Positions 24,307-32,220 of a stretch of 35,372 bases of DNA are shown here, piece after piece. This DNA comes from Thiopontia sp964415865 (GTDB lineage: Bacteria; Pseudomonadota; Gammaproteobacteria; GCF-002020875): NCBI GenBank assembly GCA_964415865.1, contig CAYQBY010000015.1, forward strand, positions 1 through 35,372, read 5' to 3'. The notes under the pieces are model-generated. The model ran no database searches. It had not been told where the DNA came from and worked only from the letters and a program-made list of their open reading frames with translations. The position numbers and the translations under genes are program-made. Every line of letters starts with the position of its first letter. Position 1 is the stretch's first letter.

Positions 24307-24993
24307 ATGAATCTATCCCCAAATTTCAGCAAAGCCCCAGGCGCATGGGAACAACAACTAAAGCGCAGACTGAACAATCCACTCTTCCCAAAAGAGTCAC
24401 GGCACGTGGTGCAGTATCAGGTTGTGGAGGCACGTGAACGAGACAAGAAGGAACAGAAAGAGTTTCTACGCAATTTCAAGGGGGTGGTGGAAAAGGTCTC
24501 CAAGCTACCTGAACGCGCAGACAGTGAACGTCTGCTTGAGTTGATTCCAGAACTGGATAGTTGTTATACGCAGTGTATGGTACTGGGAGCCCAATTCCCC
24601 AAGGAGAAGCAGGCCCTGTCCCGTCTCATAATTCTGTTTGAACAGACCCTGTTGAGACATGCCGGAACAGATAACGCCTTTCTTGAGCAATTCAAACAAG
24701 AACAGGAAGCCCGTAAAATGCACCATCAGGCCCTGGAAAATCCAATTGTTGCCTCCATGATGAGAGATGACAGCCCCATCTCCAATGATGAACTGCCGGC
24801 AACTATCCTATCCGAGCCGTCATCACTGATTGAGGAGGTGCTAACATTTCTGAATCAGGAGCAGATTGAGTCTCTCCGGAAACATGCCAAAGAACTGATT
24901 ATCTCAGTTGAGAAAGATGTCGATATGGATATTCCTGACACAGCCATTGAGGTACACAACCTCTTGAACAAGACTACCTCTTCTGCCTCATGA
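24307..24993 (+). CDS. Helical protein of unknown function
   Basis: I recognise no family for this 228-residue protein. It is soluble, with no signal peptide or membrane helix, rich in Glu, Lys, Leu and Gln, and looks all-helical. A basic N-terminus (KAPGAWEQQLKRRLNNPLFP) leads into a charged helix with RERDKKEQKEFLRNF. A central region carries two cysteines (SCYTQCMVLG), followed by an acidic tail. No clear ribosome site is visible, and GTG or ATG alternatives are not compelling. Its last 20 bp overlap the convergent lipoprotein gene. Base composition is like that of its neighbours, so it is probably a real lineage-specific gene. Confidence 0.6.
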   Translation: MNLSPNFSKAPGAWEQQLKRRLNNPLFPKESRHVVQYQVVEARERDKKEQKEFLRNFKGVVEKVSKLPERADSERLLELIPELDSCYTQCMVLGAQFPKEKQALSRLIILFEQTLLRHAGTDNAFLEQFKQEQEARKMHHQALENPIVASMMRDDSPISNDELPATILSEPSSLIEEVLTFLNQEQIESLRKHAKELIISVEKDVDMDIPDTAIEVHNLLNKTTSSAS

Positions 24994-26257
24994 CCCTGCT
25001 ATTCACCCCCTGATCAGCCATCTTCAGATTAATCTTGTCTTGTAACTCAAGAGCCTCATCCTTGTCCCCATAAGCACCTAAGCGCAGACGGTAAAGAACT
25101 CTTCCGGCCAGCTCCTGCTTCTTGAGAAACACCCCTCTAAACCCGGATTTTTTAATCGTGCTCAACAAACTGTAGGCCTCTCTCTTTTTTGCCTCCGGAT
25201 ATGTAGCCACCTGCACAACCCACCCCTCTGCATTTTTGCCAAGCAGGGTGCTTTTGCTGCGTGGTTTGCTCTTTTTACCCTCTTTTGTCTTTCCCTTTTC
25301 AGTAGCTGTCTGCCCTGGCTTTGAAGATGAGCTCTGTTTCATATAGCGCTCCGCATCCCTGGCCTGCTCAAGATCATCCAGAACCTGCCGCCTTGATGCG
25401 ATTCTCTGTTTCAGCTTTCTATATCCCTTAACCTTGTCTGCTGACTTGCCCTGCTTTTCTCGATACTCCCCAAGCAGCTTCTCTGCCCCAGAGAGGTTTT
25501 CCGCATCCAGCTCCTTCTCTACCTGTTTCAGCAGGGCAGCTACTCTTTTCTCTTTCGCTTGACGCGCCCTCTTCTCTTCTTCTTGTGCCCGTAGCTCTGC
25601 CTGTCGCTGTGCCTCACGTTCAGCCTCCTCTTTTGCAGCCGTCTCTGCTGCTACGCGCACTCTCTCTGCCTCTGCGGCAGCCAGTTTTTCAGCCTTCTCT
25701 TTTGCCTCCTTCTCTGCCTGTATACGCCCAGCCTCCTCCTCTGCTGCAGCTATCTCTCTGGCACGTCTCTCCTCTTCTCTCTTTTTAGCCTCTTTTATCG
25801 CACGCTCTTCCGCAAGCTGTTGTTGATGTGTCTTCTGTACGGCCCCTTTTTCTACCACCTCAACACTACTGACACTACTTCTCTCAACCTTTATCTTGTA
25901 TAAAAAACGTCCTCCTCCCTTGGGAAGAGTATCCCTATAGATCTGCACACCTGATGGCACCCTGGAGCGCAGCTGCCATGTTCTTCCTCCATCACTAGAA
26001 CGATCAATACGATATATGCTACCTGCAAGCCCTCCATCTACCCAAGTCACAATCATCTCTGTCGATGAACTACCCTGATTGATCTCCAGCTTTGTTGGTG
26101 CAGAACCAACCCTCTGGTTGTTGCCAGAGACACTTTGGGTCACCGATGAGGTTCGTTTTGTGATCTCGCTCAGGGTTGCATTCTGACATCCTGCCAAAAA
26201 TAGTGAGGCTGCCCCAATAGTTATGATTAGTTTTACTGTTAATACAACTCGTTTCAC
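24974..26257 (-). CDS. SPOR-domain lipoprotein with FN3-like and coiled-coil regions
   Basis: The 427-residue protein starts at the GTG at 26257, with GGGAG eight bases upstream (another GTG lies at 26281). A lipoprotein signal ends in the lipobox LAGC, so it should be lipid-anchored at the envelope. In order: a short Ser/Thr-rich spacer; an FN3-like beta domain (about 60-140; STEMIVTWVDGGLAG, DRSSDGGRTW); a long Glu/Lys/Ala-rich coiled coil (about 145-310); a basic linker; and a C-terminal SPOR domain (about 343-420; EGWVVQVATYPEAKKREAYS, LYRLRLGAYGDKDEA). SPOR domains bind denuded septal peptidoglycan, so a role at the division site is likely. The combination with FN3 is unusual. Confidence 0.75.
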   Translation of the reverse strand: MKRVVLTVKLIITIGAASLFLAGCQNATLSEITKRTSSVTQSVSGNNQRVGSAPTKLEINQGSSSTEMIVTWVDGGLAGSIYRIDRSSDGGRTWQLRSRVPSGVQIYRDTLPKGGGRFLYKIKVERSSVSSVEVVEKGAVQKTHQQQLAEERAIKEAKKREEERRAREIAAAEEEAGRIQAEKEAKEKAEKLAAAEAERVRVAAETAAKEEAEREAQRQAELRAQEEEKRARQAKEKRVAALLKQVEKELDAENLSGAEKLLGEYREKQGKSADKVKGYRKLKQRIASRRQVLDDLEQARDAERYMKQSSSSKPGQTATEKGKTKEGKKSKPRSKSTLLGKNAEGWVVQVATYPEAKKREAYSLLSTIKKSGFRGVFLKKQELAGRVLYRLRLGAYGDKDEALELQDKINLKMADQGVNSRVMRQKR

Positions 26258-26281
26258 GATTCCAGCTCCCGTCCAGACCAC

Positions 26282-26597
26282 AAGACAATTCCTGATTTTG
26301 AAACTACAAGATTACAATAAGCATGGGAATAAAAACACCTGCATTGAAATAATATTAACGACCTCATCAATAACTCAAAAACACCCTTTAACCAATTGAA
26401 TATTAAGACATGGTAATACTCTTATTGTTAAAATAAATTGTTGCATCAACATCTTTTATTATGGAGAATAGCGATTCGTTCGAATTTGTTTTGCGAACAG
26501 TTTATGGCTACCTACTCACCAAAATGCATTTTAATAGTGAGAAGTTAGTAAGATTGAATTACAACAAAATGATCATCAACTGAGGGAGGATCAATCA
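26282..26597. other. Intergenic region before fccA
   Basis: This AT-rich stretch of about 316 bp between the divergent lipoprotein and fccA genes holds no gene I can support. It contains several short dyads: GTTG-CAT-CAAC (26440-26450), GTTCG with CGAAC (26478-26498) and the larger one at 26515-26541. The promoters of both flanking genes should lie here, but I cannot fix -35 and -10 boxes with confidence. GAGGGAGGA precedes the fccA ATG. Confidence 0.6.
26515..26541. promoter_or_regulatory. Nested dyad upstream of fccA-fccB, candidate operator
   Basis: The perfect 12-bp palindrome AAAATGCATTTT (26521-26532) is flanked by CTCAC (26515-26519) and GTGAG (26537-26541), which pair with each other. 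It lies 57 bp before the fccA start, a sensible place for a regulator of sulfide oxidation. Confidence 0.4.
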
Positions 26598-27269
26598 ATG
26601 CAACTAAAAACGTTTGCAATCTCGGCTCTCGCCGCTACTCTTGTAGCTGGCTGTGCCACACAACAACCAGCAGAGGAAAAAGCGGCTGCACCAGCCAAGG
26701 CTGCTGCTAAAGCACCTGCCAAACCTAAACCTAAACCCAAGGTAATATCTGGAGCCTCCGGCACTATGCTTGCTAGCACCTGTGAGGGCTGCCATGGCAC
26801 TGACGGTAACAGTAACGGACCTGCCACACCAACAATTGCCGGCATGTCTGAGGATTATCTGATTGAGGCAATGGAAGAGTTCCGTGATGGTGACACCAAG
26901 TCCACAATTATGGGACGTATTGCCAAGGGCTATACTGACGGTGAGATTGAGGCAATGTCTGCATACTACGCAGAGGTCAGCTATGTGGGTGCCGCTCAAA
27001 GTAGTGATGCTGCAACTGTTGCCAAGGGTGAGAAGCTACACAGCAAGTACTGTGAAAAGTGTCACCATGATGGCGGATCTGATGCATCTGATGACTCCGG
27101 AATTCTTGCCGGACAGTGGACTCCATACCTTCACTACACACTTCAGGACTTTGCCAGCGGTGACCGTGCAATTAGTCGCAAGATGAAGAAGAAGATGGAT
27201 CAGCTTGTTGCTGCAGAGGGGCAGGCCGGTCTGGATGCGATCATCACCTACTACGGCAGCCAGAACTAA
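26598..27269 (+). CDS. fccA: Flavocytochrome c sulfide dehydrogenase, dihaem cytochrome c subunit (lipoprotein form)
   Basis: FccA takes electrons from the FccB flavin during sulfide oxidation in the periplasm and passes them to cytochromes. The 223-residue protein has a lipoprotein signal ending VAGC (C19), then a flexible Ala/Lys/Pro-rich linker (about 23-50). Two cytochrome c domains of c4 type follow, with haem sites C62-E-G-C-H66 and C152-E-K-C-H156. Plausible axial methionines are in PTIAGMSED and ISRKM. The lipobox suggests a membrane-tethered form rather than the soluble periplasmic one known from Allochromatium. fccB follows after 15 bp with a good AGGAGG site. A c4-type cytochrome from another pathway is the alternative, but the neighbour argues for FccA. 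Confidence 0.85.
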   Translation: MQLKTFAISALAATLVAGCATQQPAEEKAAAPAKAAAKAPAKPKPKPKVISGASGTMLASTCEGCHGTDGNSNGPATPTIAGMSEDYLIEAMEEFRDGDTKSTIMGRIAKGYTDGEIEAMSAYYAEVSYVGAAQSSDAATVAKGEKLHSKYCEKCHHDGGSDASDDSGILAGQWTPYLHYTLQDFASGDRAISRKMKKKMDQLVAAEGQAGLDAIITYYGSQN

Positions 27270-27284
27270 GGAGGAAAACATACA

Positions 27285-28598
27285 ATGAGTAATAAAAAAC
27301 AATTCAACCGCAGAGACTTCCTGAAAGTTTCTGGCGGTACGGTTGGAGCTGCTGCCGCAGGCTTCACTTTCTACACTCCATCAGCATCAGCCGCCAAAGG
27401 GCGTGTTGTCGTGGTTGGTGGTGGTATGGGTGGTGCAACTGCAGCCCGTTACATCAAGAAGGCAGATCCTGCTATTGATGTAACTCTGGTTGAGGCTAAT
27501 GCAACATACCACACCTGCTTTATGAGTAACTTCGTAATCACCGGACACCGTGAGCTTGACTACCTTGCACACGGCTATGCTGGATTGGCTGCAGAGGGAA
27601 TCAACATTGTCAACGATACTGTAATCGGTATTGATGATAATGCGGTCAAGACTCGTGGTGGCCAAACACTTCCGTTTGACCGCTGTGTGGTCTCACCTGG
27701 TGTAAGCTTCAAGTTTGCCGAAGGACACAATGAGGATGTTGCAAACACATCAATCACTCATGCATGGAAGGCTGGCAAGCAGACTCAACTGCTTCGCAAC
27801 CAACTGGAAGCAATGAAAGATGGTGGAACAGTTGTAATTGGTGCTCCACGCAATCCATTCCGTTGCCCTCCAGGACCTTACGAGCGTACCAGCCTGATTG
27901 CTGGATACCTCAAGAAGCACAAACCAAAATCCAAGATTATTGTGTTGGATCCAAAGGATAAGTTCTCCAAATTTGGCCTCTTTATGGAAGGATGGAAGAC
28001 CCATTACGGTTATGGAACCGATGACTCCCTGATTACCTGGGTCAAGGCTGCTGAGGGTGGCGCCATTGAGGAAGTAGACGCTGCATCAATGACAGTTTCT
28101 GCAGAGATTGAGGAGTTCCAGGGTGATGTCATCAACATCATTCCGGACCAGAAGGCAGGTGCTCTTGCATTCAGTGCAGGTCTGGTTGACGACTCTGGCT
28201 GGGCTCCAGTTGATTTGAAGAGCTTCGAATCCACTATTCGTCCCAACATCCATGTAATTGGTGATGCAAGTCAGGCTAAGGGTATGCCGAAGTCTGGTTA
28301 TGCCGCATCATCTGAGGCTAAGGTCTGTGCTGATGCTGTTGTCTCAGCAATCAATGGCACTGCTCAGGGCGTGCCTGCATACGTCAACACCTGTTACAGC
28401 GTGATCTCCTTTGAACCAAAGGATGGAATCTCTGTGGCAGCGATCTACAAGCTGCGTGAGGATGGCTCTAAAATCCAGAAGATGTCTGGCGGCCTGACTC
28501 CAAGCGGTGACAAGCGCAATGCTGCCAACCGTGCTCGTGAGGTCGACTATGCGTTGAGCTGGTATGAGAATATCTCCTCAAACACATTTGCTGACTAG
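27285..28598 (+). CDS. fccB: Flavocytochrome c sulfide dehydrogenase, flavoprotein subunit
   Basis: FccB oxidises sulfide at a covalently bound FAD. The 437-residue precursor carries a twin-arginine signal (FNRRDFLKVSGG, cut near SASA), so it is exported folded. The mature protein begins RVVVVGGGMGGATAARYIK (FAD dinucleotide fold). C78 in TYHTCFMSN matches the cysteine that binds FAD in the Allochromatium enzyme. C194 in RCPPGPYERTS and C370 in NTCYS match its redox disulfide, and their separation of 176 residues equals that of the known pair. The second FAD motif is IHVIGDASQAKGMPKSGYAA. It forms an operon with fccA and ends at a strong terminator. Confidence 0.96.
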   Translation: MSNKKQFNRRDFLKVSGGTVGAAAAGFTFYTPSASAAKGRVVVVGGGMGGATAARYIKKADPAIDVTLVEANATYHTCFMSNFVITGHRELDYLAHGYAGLAAEGINIVNDTVIGIDDNAVKTRGGQTLPFDRCVVSPGVSFKFAEGHNEDVANTSITHAWKAGKQTQLLRNQLEAMKDGGTVVIGAPRNPFRCPPGPYERTSLIAGYLKKHKPKSKIIVLDPKDKFSKFGLFMEGWKTHYGYGTDDSLITWVKAAEGGAIEEVDAASMTVSAEIEEFQGDVINIIPDQKAGALAFSAGLVDDSGWAPVDLKSFESTIRPNIHVIGDASQAKGMPKSGYAASSEAKVCADAVVSAINGTAQGVPAYVNTCYSVISFEPKDGISVAAIYKLREDGSKIQKMSGGLTPSGDKRNAANRAREVDYALSWYENISSNTFAD

Positions 28599-28618
28599 CC
28601 TTACATACAAGGCATAAT

Positions 28619-28655
28619 AAAAACCCCGGAAGTTAATAGCTTCCGGGGTTTTTTT
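28619..28655 (+). terminator. Rho-independent terminator of fccA-fccB
   Basis: AAAAACCCCGGAAG (28619-28632) pairs perfectly with CTTCCGGGGTTTTT (28640-28653) around TTAATAG, followed by more T. This is a textbook terminator 20 bp after the fccB stop. A-richness on the far side also gives a T-run for the opposite strand. Confidence 0.95.
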
Positions 28656-28685
28656 ATTGCTAGATTTATCGCCCATAATCCATAT

Positions 28686-29003
28686 CTATCCTCCTCGAAG
28701 AAACTGCTGGACCATCTCATCACTCACATCAGTTCCGTAACAGAGTGGGCCCACAAATCCTGGCGGAGTCCAGCTCCATGCGCTTTTTCCACCACAAGGC
28801 CTGGTTTTACATTTTTTACCGCAAAATGAGCTGCTTTTTTTTAGCTCAATACTGTATGGGCAGGGACAAGCCCCAGGAAATGTAGCAATAGATTCCGTTA
28901 TCAACAGATGGCGTACCTGTTCATCACTAAGCACCGGGGGGCTACTAAAACCGGAAGGATGGTAAAACAACAGCCCCAGGGCAATTATAGATATCTTTCT
29001 CAT
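28686..29003 (-). CDS. Small exported cysteine-rich protein
   Basis: The 105-residue protein has a signal peptide (about 1-20, MRKISIIALGLLFYHPSGFS) and a mature part with six cysteines: CPCPY, FCGKKCKTRPCGGKSAWS and PLCYGTDVSDEMV. The frame CPCPY...CGG(K/R)SA(W/Y)S...LCY...DV is familiar from small exported proteins of unknown function in proteobacteria and cyanobacteria. Here about ten residues with two extra cysteines sit between CPCPY and CGGKSA. GGGGGT precedes the ATG. It lies between fccB and the sulfur-globule-like gene and has the transcription direction of the latter, separated by a terminator. Its function is unknown. Confidence 0.65.
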   Translation of the reverse strand: MRKISIIALGLLFYHPSGFSSPPVLSDEQVRHLLITESIATFPGACPCPYSIELKKSSSFCGKKCKTRPCGGKSAWSWTPPGFVGPLCYGTDVSDEMVQQFLRGG

Positions 29004-29050
29004 ACCCCCAGAATAGTATCAGATACCAAGTTTTTTCGGTTGCGCAATAA

Positions 29051-29081
29051 AAAAGCCGGCTGGGCAGACCCAACCGGCTTT
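29051..29081 (-). terminator. Rho-independent terminator
   Basis: AAAGCCGGCTGGG (29052-29064) and CCCAACCGGCTTT (29069-29081) pair with one mismatch around CAGA. On the minus strand a run of T follows the stem. It ends the transcript of the sulfur-globule-like gene. Confidence 0.9.
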
Positions 29082-29107
29082 CTTGGAACAACTCTTAGCG
29101 TACTAAC

Positions 29108-29416
29108 TTACTGTGCAGTAGGTGCAGCTGGAGCTGGAGCACGTGGTGCAACAGCAGGAGCTGGGTAGTAAGGACGAGGAGCATATCCGTAACGAGGAGC
29201 ATATCCGTAACCACCATAACGATAGTAATCGTCATCATCGTCATTATCCCACTCATCCATCATCTCTTCCATCCAGTACATTGGAGTCCACTCTGGCCAA
29301 TCATTATCATCATAACCACCATAGCCGTTGTTGCTACTTCCAAACCAACCAGCACTTGCAACACTTGTTGCCATCATGGCGGCAGCAGCGATAACTGTAA
29401 ATGCAACTTTTTTCAT
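29108..29416 (-). CDS. Probable sulfur globule envelope protein
   Basis: The 102-residue protein starts at the ATG at 29416 after AGGAGATTT and has a clear signal peptide (MKKVAFTVIAAAAMMATSVA, cut after ASA). The mature part has a tryptophan/methionine stretch (WPEWTPMYWMEEMMDEWDN), an acidic run of aspartates, then a Gly/Tyr/Pro/Ala-rich tail with tandem GYAPRYGYAPR and PYYPAPAVAPRAPAPAAP. Small exported Gly/Tyr-rich proteins of this kind coat periplasmic sulfur globules (SgpA-C in Allochromatium), and the WTPMYWMEEM segment fits the sulfur globule family as I know it. Proximity to fccAB supports the call. A generic low-complexity secreted protein remains possible. Confidence 0.65.
   Translation of the reverse strand: MKKVAFTVIAAAAMMATSVASAGWFGSSNNGYGGYDDNDWPEWTPMYWMEEMMDEWDNDDDDDYYRYGGYGYAPRYGYAPRPYYPAPAVAPRAPAPAAPTAQ
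29175..29210. repeat. Two tandem 18-bp units in the sulfur-globule-like gene
   Basis: The 18-bp unit CGAGGAGCATATCCGTAA occurs twice, head to tail and without mismatch (29175-29192 and 29193-29210). On the coding strand it gives the GYAPR repeat. Perfect identity suggests a recent duplication. Confidence 0.9.
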
Positions 29417-29572
29417 GACAAATCTCCTAAAATTCAACAAAAATTCTCAAAACCTTACCTAATGTGAGCGTAACTATACTATAATTTAATTGAATAATCA
29501 AGTTTTTATTGGAAAACACGGAAAAGAGCTGCCTCCACAGCCTCCTACATCGTCAATTTAGAACACAAAACA

Positions 29573-29601
29573 TTGCGAACCTAACCTCATCTCCGTATAA
29601 T
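29573..29601 (+). promoter_or_regulatory. Promoter of the rpsU-yqeY-dnaG operon
   Basis: TTGCGA (29573-29578) and a consensus TATAAT (29596-29601) are 17 bp apart, about 107 bp before rpsU. The GC-rich GCGCGG after the -10 box fits growth-rate (stringent) control of ribosomal genes. In the leader, AAAACAGG (29618-29625) can pair with CCTGTTTT (29653-29660), followed by T, a possible attenuator. Confidence 0.8.
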
Positions 29602-29708
29602 GCGCGGCTCTTCCCTGAAAACAGGTCATAATATTTTGATCCTCAGGAGAAGCCTGTTTTTTGAAACCGATCCCGTAACAATCGGAGATCAACAAGGATA
29701 TAACCAGA

Positions 29709-29939
29709 ATGCCAAGTATACGAGTAAGGGAAAACGAGAATTTTGATTACGCACTGCGTCGCTTCAAACGTGCTGTCGAGAAGGCAGGTACAGTTGCAGA
29801 AGCCCGTGAGCGCGAGTTCTACGAGAAGCCTACGCAGGTTCGTAAACGCAAATCTGCTGCTGCTGTAAAGCGCACCCAGAAGCGGGTCTCGCGTGAGCGT
29901 AGCACCATGCGTCGTAACCGCGGCCTGCTCTCTCGCTAA
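29709..29939 (+). CDS. rpsU: 30S ribosomal protein S21
   Basis: S21 is a small basic protein of the 30S subunit, needed for efficient initiation. The protein has 76 residues, close to the usual 71, with the N-terminal PSIRVRENENFDYALRRFKR and the strongly basic tail RKRKSAAAVKRTQKR. CAAGGATATAACCAG precedes the ATG. It heads the macromolecular synthesis operon (rpsU-dnaG-rpoD in E. coli), here with yqeY inserted after rpsU, a common arrangement outside enterics. Confidence 0.98.
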   Translation: MPSIRVRENENFDYALRRFKRAVEKAGTVAEAREREFYEKPTQVRKRKSAAAVKRTQKRVSRERSTMRRNRGLLSR

Positions 29940-29966
29940 CCCCCCACCCTAGCTACAAACTGAGCG

Positions 29967-30410
29967 ATGTCTACTCTCGATAAAATCAATGACAGCATCA
30001 AGGATGCGATGCGTGCCAAAGAGAAGGAGAGGCTACAGACATTAAGGTTGATTACCTCCACTATCAAACAGATTGAGGTGGATGAGAGAGTTGAGGTAGA
30101 CGAAGAGAGACTTCTGACTATTCTTGACAAGATGGTCAAGCAGCGCAGAGATGCCCTCTCCCAGTTTGAATCTGCAGGACGCCAGGATCTGGCAGACATT
30201 GAAACCGCAGAAATCATAATTATTCAGGAGTTTATGCCTGAACAACTTAGTGATAGTGAAATCGATGACATGATCACACAGGCCATTGCCGAAACTGGAG
30301 CATCTTCCATGAAGGAGATGGGCAAGGTTATGGGAATTATTCGCCCAAAGGCACAGGGTCGTGCCGATATGGGACAGCTTAGCGGAAAGATAAAATCCCA
30401 GCTCAGCTAG
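29967..30410 (+). CDS. GatB/YqeY domain protein
   Basis: YqeY proteins resemble the C-terminal tRNA-binding part of GatB of the amidotransferase. Their role as stand-alone proteins is not settled. The 147 helical residues are of usual length, with DAMRAKEKERLQTLRLI, IIIIQEFMPEQLSD, and the C-terminal MGKVMGIIRPKAQGRADMGQ. It lies 27 bp after rpsU and 39 bp before dnaG in the same direction, so it is probably co-transcribed with both. Its constant position next to dnaG suggests a translation-linked job, but this is inference. Confidence 0.93.
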   Translation: MSTLDKINDSIKDAMRAKEKERLQTLRLITSTIKQIEVDERVEVDEERLLTILDKMVKQRRDALSQFESAGRQDLADIETAEIIIIQEFMPEQLSDSEIDDMITQAIAETGASSMKEMGKVMGIIRPKAQGRADMGQLSGKIKSQLS

Positions 30411-30449
30411 ATTTTTAGTCGACAGTATCGACTATGCTATCCTCCCCGC

Positions 30450-32204
30450 ATGGCTGGCAGAATCCCCTCTACATTCATAGATGAACTACTCTCACGCATC
30501 GATATAGTCGACGTGGTTGATGCCCGTGTTCCGCTAGTTAAAAAGGGGCGAGAATTCCAGGCTTGCTGTCCGTTTCACCATGAAAAGACCCCATCCTTTA
30601 CCGTAAGTCCAACAAAACAGTTCTACCACTGCTTTGGCTGTGGTGCACACGGAACCGCCATCGGCTTTCTGATGGAGTATGAAAACATGCCGTTCCCCGA
30701 GGCGGTCGAAGATCTTGCATCCAAGGCAGGTATTGAGGTGCCACGTGAGGATGATGGAGATAAGCCAAGAGAGAACCTGGCCCCTCTCTTCGCCCTGATG
30801 GAGAGAGCTGGAGAGTGGTATAAAAACCAGCTCAAGGAACATTCCAATGCGGACCAGGCCATTCAGTATCTGAAACAACGTGGACTCAGTGGAGAGATAG
30901 CTGCCAGCTATGGTCTCGGTTTTGCCCCAGACGGATGGAGCAACCTGCATGACGCACTGACAGACAGCCATGACAAGACAACAACCCAACAGATGACAAG
31001 GACCGGGTTACTGATTGAGAAAGACCAGGGCGGCCATTATGACCGCTTCAGAAACCGTATAATCTTCCCCATACACGACAGTCGCGGCAGAATCATAGGA
31101 TTTGGTGGACGCGTTCTGGGAGACGAAAAACCAAAATATCTCAACTCCCCAGAGAGCCCACTATTCCACAAGGGACAAGAGCTATATGGCCTCTACCATG
31201 CCCGCAAGAATGTCCGTAATCTCAAACAGATAATGGTCGTTGAGGGGTATATGGATGTAGTAGCGCTTGCCCAGTTTGGTATCCACTACAGTGTAGCAAC
31301 TCTGGGAACTGCAACCACTCCGGACCACCTCAACCAACTGTTTAGAACGGTTAACCAGGTCGTATTCTGCTTTGATGGCGATCGTGCCGGTCGTGATGCT
31401 GCACGTAAGGCAATGGATACCGCCATACCATTGATGCGAGATGGCAGAGAGATTCACTTTATGTTTCTTCCAGATGGTGAAGACCCTGACTCACTGGTGC
31501 GCAAAGAGGGAACACAACAGTTTGAACAGCGAATAAGAGAGGCCGTTCCACTATCCAAACTCTTTTTTACTCAACTCACAGAAGAATCCAACCCTGACAC
31601 AATAGATGGACGGGCACGACTAATATCACTAGCTCGCCCAAAACTATCAAGGCTACCTGCAGGAATGTTCCGTGAGATGATGTTCAAGCAACTATCTGAG
31701 ATGGTAGAGATGGATGAGGACTCAGTGGCCAGCCACCTGCTTGATACCCCTGCTGCAAAGCCTGCCTCTCGAGAACCAAAATCACAACCAGCCAGATCTG
31801 GCCAGACCCCATCCCCTGTTCGGGTTGCTCTCTCCATTTTGTTGCACCAACCAGGACTAATTACAATTACCATGGAGACCAGCTCCTTCAGGGAGGTGGA
31901 GACCCCTGGCATTAACCTACTGATTCAGGTAATGGAGCTGTTGCGACAAAATCCAGAGATATCCCCTGCCGCACTGCTGGAGAGGTGGAGAGACAGAGAA
32001 GATGAAGAGATCCTCCATAAAGTGGCTCAATGGAACCCCTCGATTCCGGATGATGGGGTTGAAAAAGAGCTACAGGGCGCACTACACAAGCTGCAACAAC
32101 TGTACCGAGAGCAGAGAACTCAAAAACTGCTCAATAAATCTGCACAAGAACCTCTATCTTCCGCAGAAAAACAGGAACTTCAGACACTTCTCAGTACCGA
32201 CTAA
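30450..32204 (+). CDS. dnaG: DNA primase
   Basis: DnaG makes RNA primers at the replication fork. The 584-residue protein has the N-terminal zinc-binding domain (CCPFHHEKTPSF and YHCFGCGAHG), the RNA polymerase core with RIIFPIHDSRGRIIGFGGR and KYLNSPESPLFHKG, and the Toprim catalytic motifs VVEGYMDV and FCFDGDRAGRDAA. A flexible linker (about 425-455) leads to the C-terminal DnaB-binding helical domain. The start ATG at 30450 gives the family opening AGRIPSTFIDELLSRIDIVDV. It is followed by rpoD after 151 bp containing a separate promoter. Confidence 0.98.
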   Translation: MAGRIPSTFIDELLSRIDIVDVVDARVPLVKKGREFQACCPFHHEKTPSFTVSPTKQFYHCFGCGAHGTAIGFLMEYENMPFPEAVEDLASKAGIEVPREDDGDKPRENLAPLFALMERAGEWYKNQLKEHSNADQAIQYLKQRGLSGEIAASYGLGFAPDGWSNLHDALTDSHDKTTTQQMTRTGLLIEKDQGGHYDRFRNRIIFPIHDSRGRIIGFGGRVLGDEKPKYLNSPESPLFHKGQELYGLYHARKNVRNLKQIMVVEGYMDVVALAQFGIHYSVATLGTATTPDHLNQLFRTVNQVVFCFDGDRAGRDAARKAMDTAIPLMRDGREIHFMFLPDGEDPDSLVRKEGTQQFEQRIREAVPLSKLFFTQLTEESNPDTIDGRARLISLARPKLSRLPAGMFREMMFKQLSEMVEMDEDSVASHLLDTPAAKPASREPKSQPARSGQTPSPVRVALSILLHQPGLITITMETSSFREVETPGINLLIQVMELLRQNPEISPAALLERWRDREDEEILHKVAQWNPSIPDDGVEKELQGALHKLQQLYREQRTQKLLNKSAQEPLSSAEKQELQTLLSTD

Positions 32205-32220
32205 ATCCACTTATTAGTGG

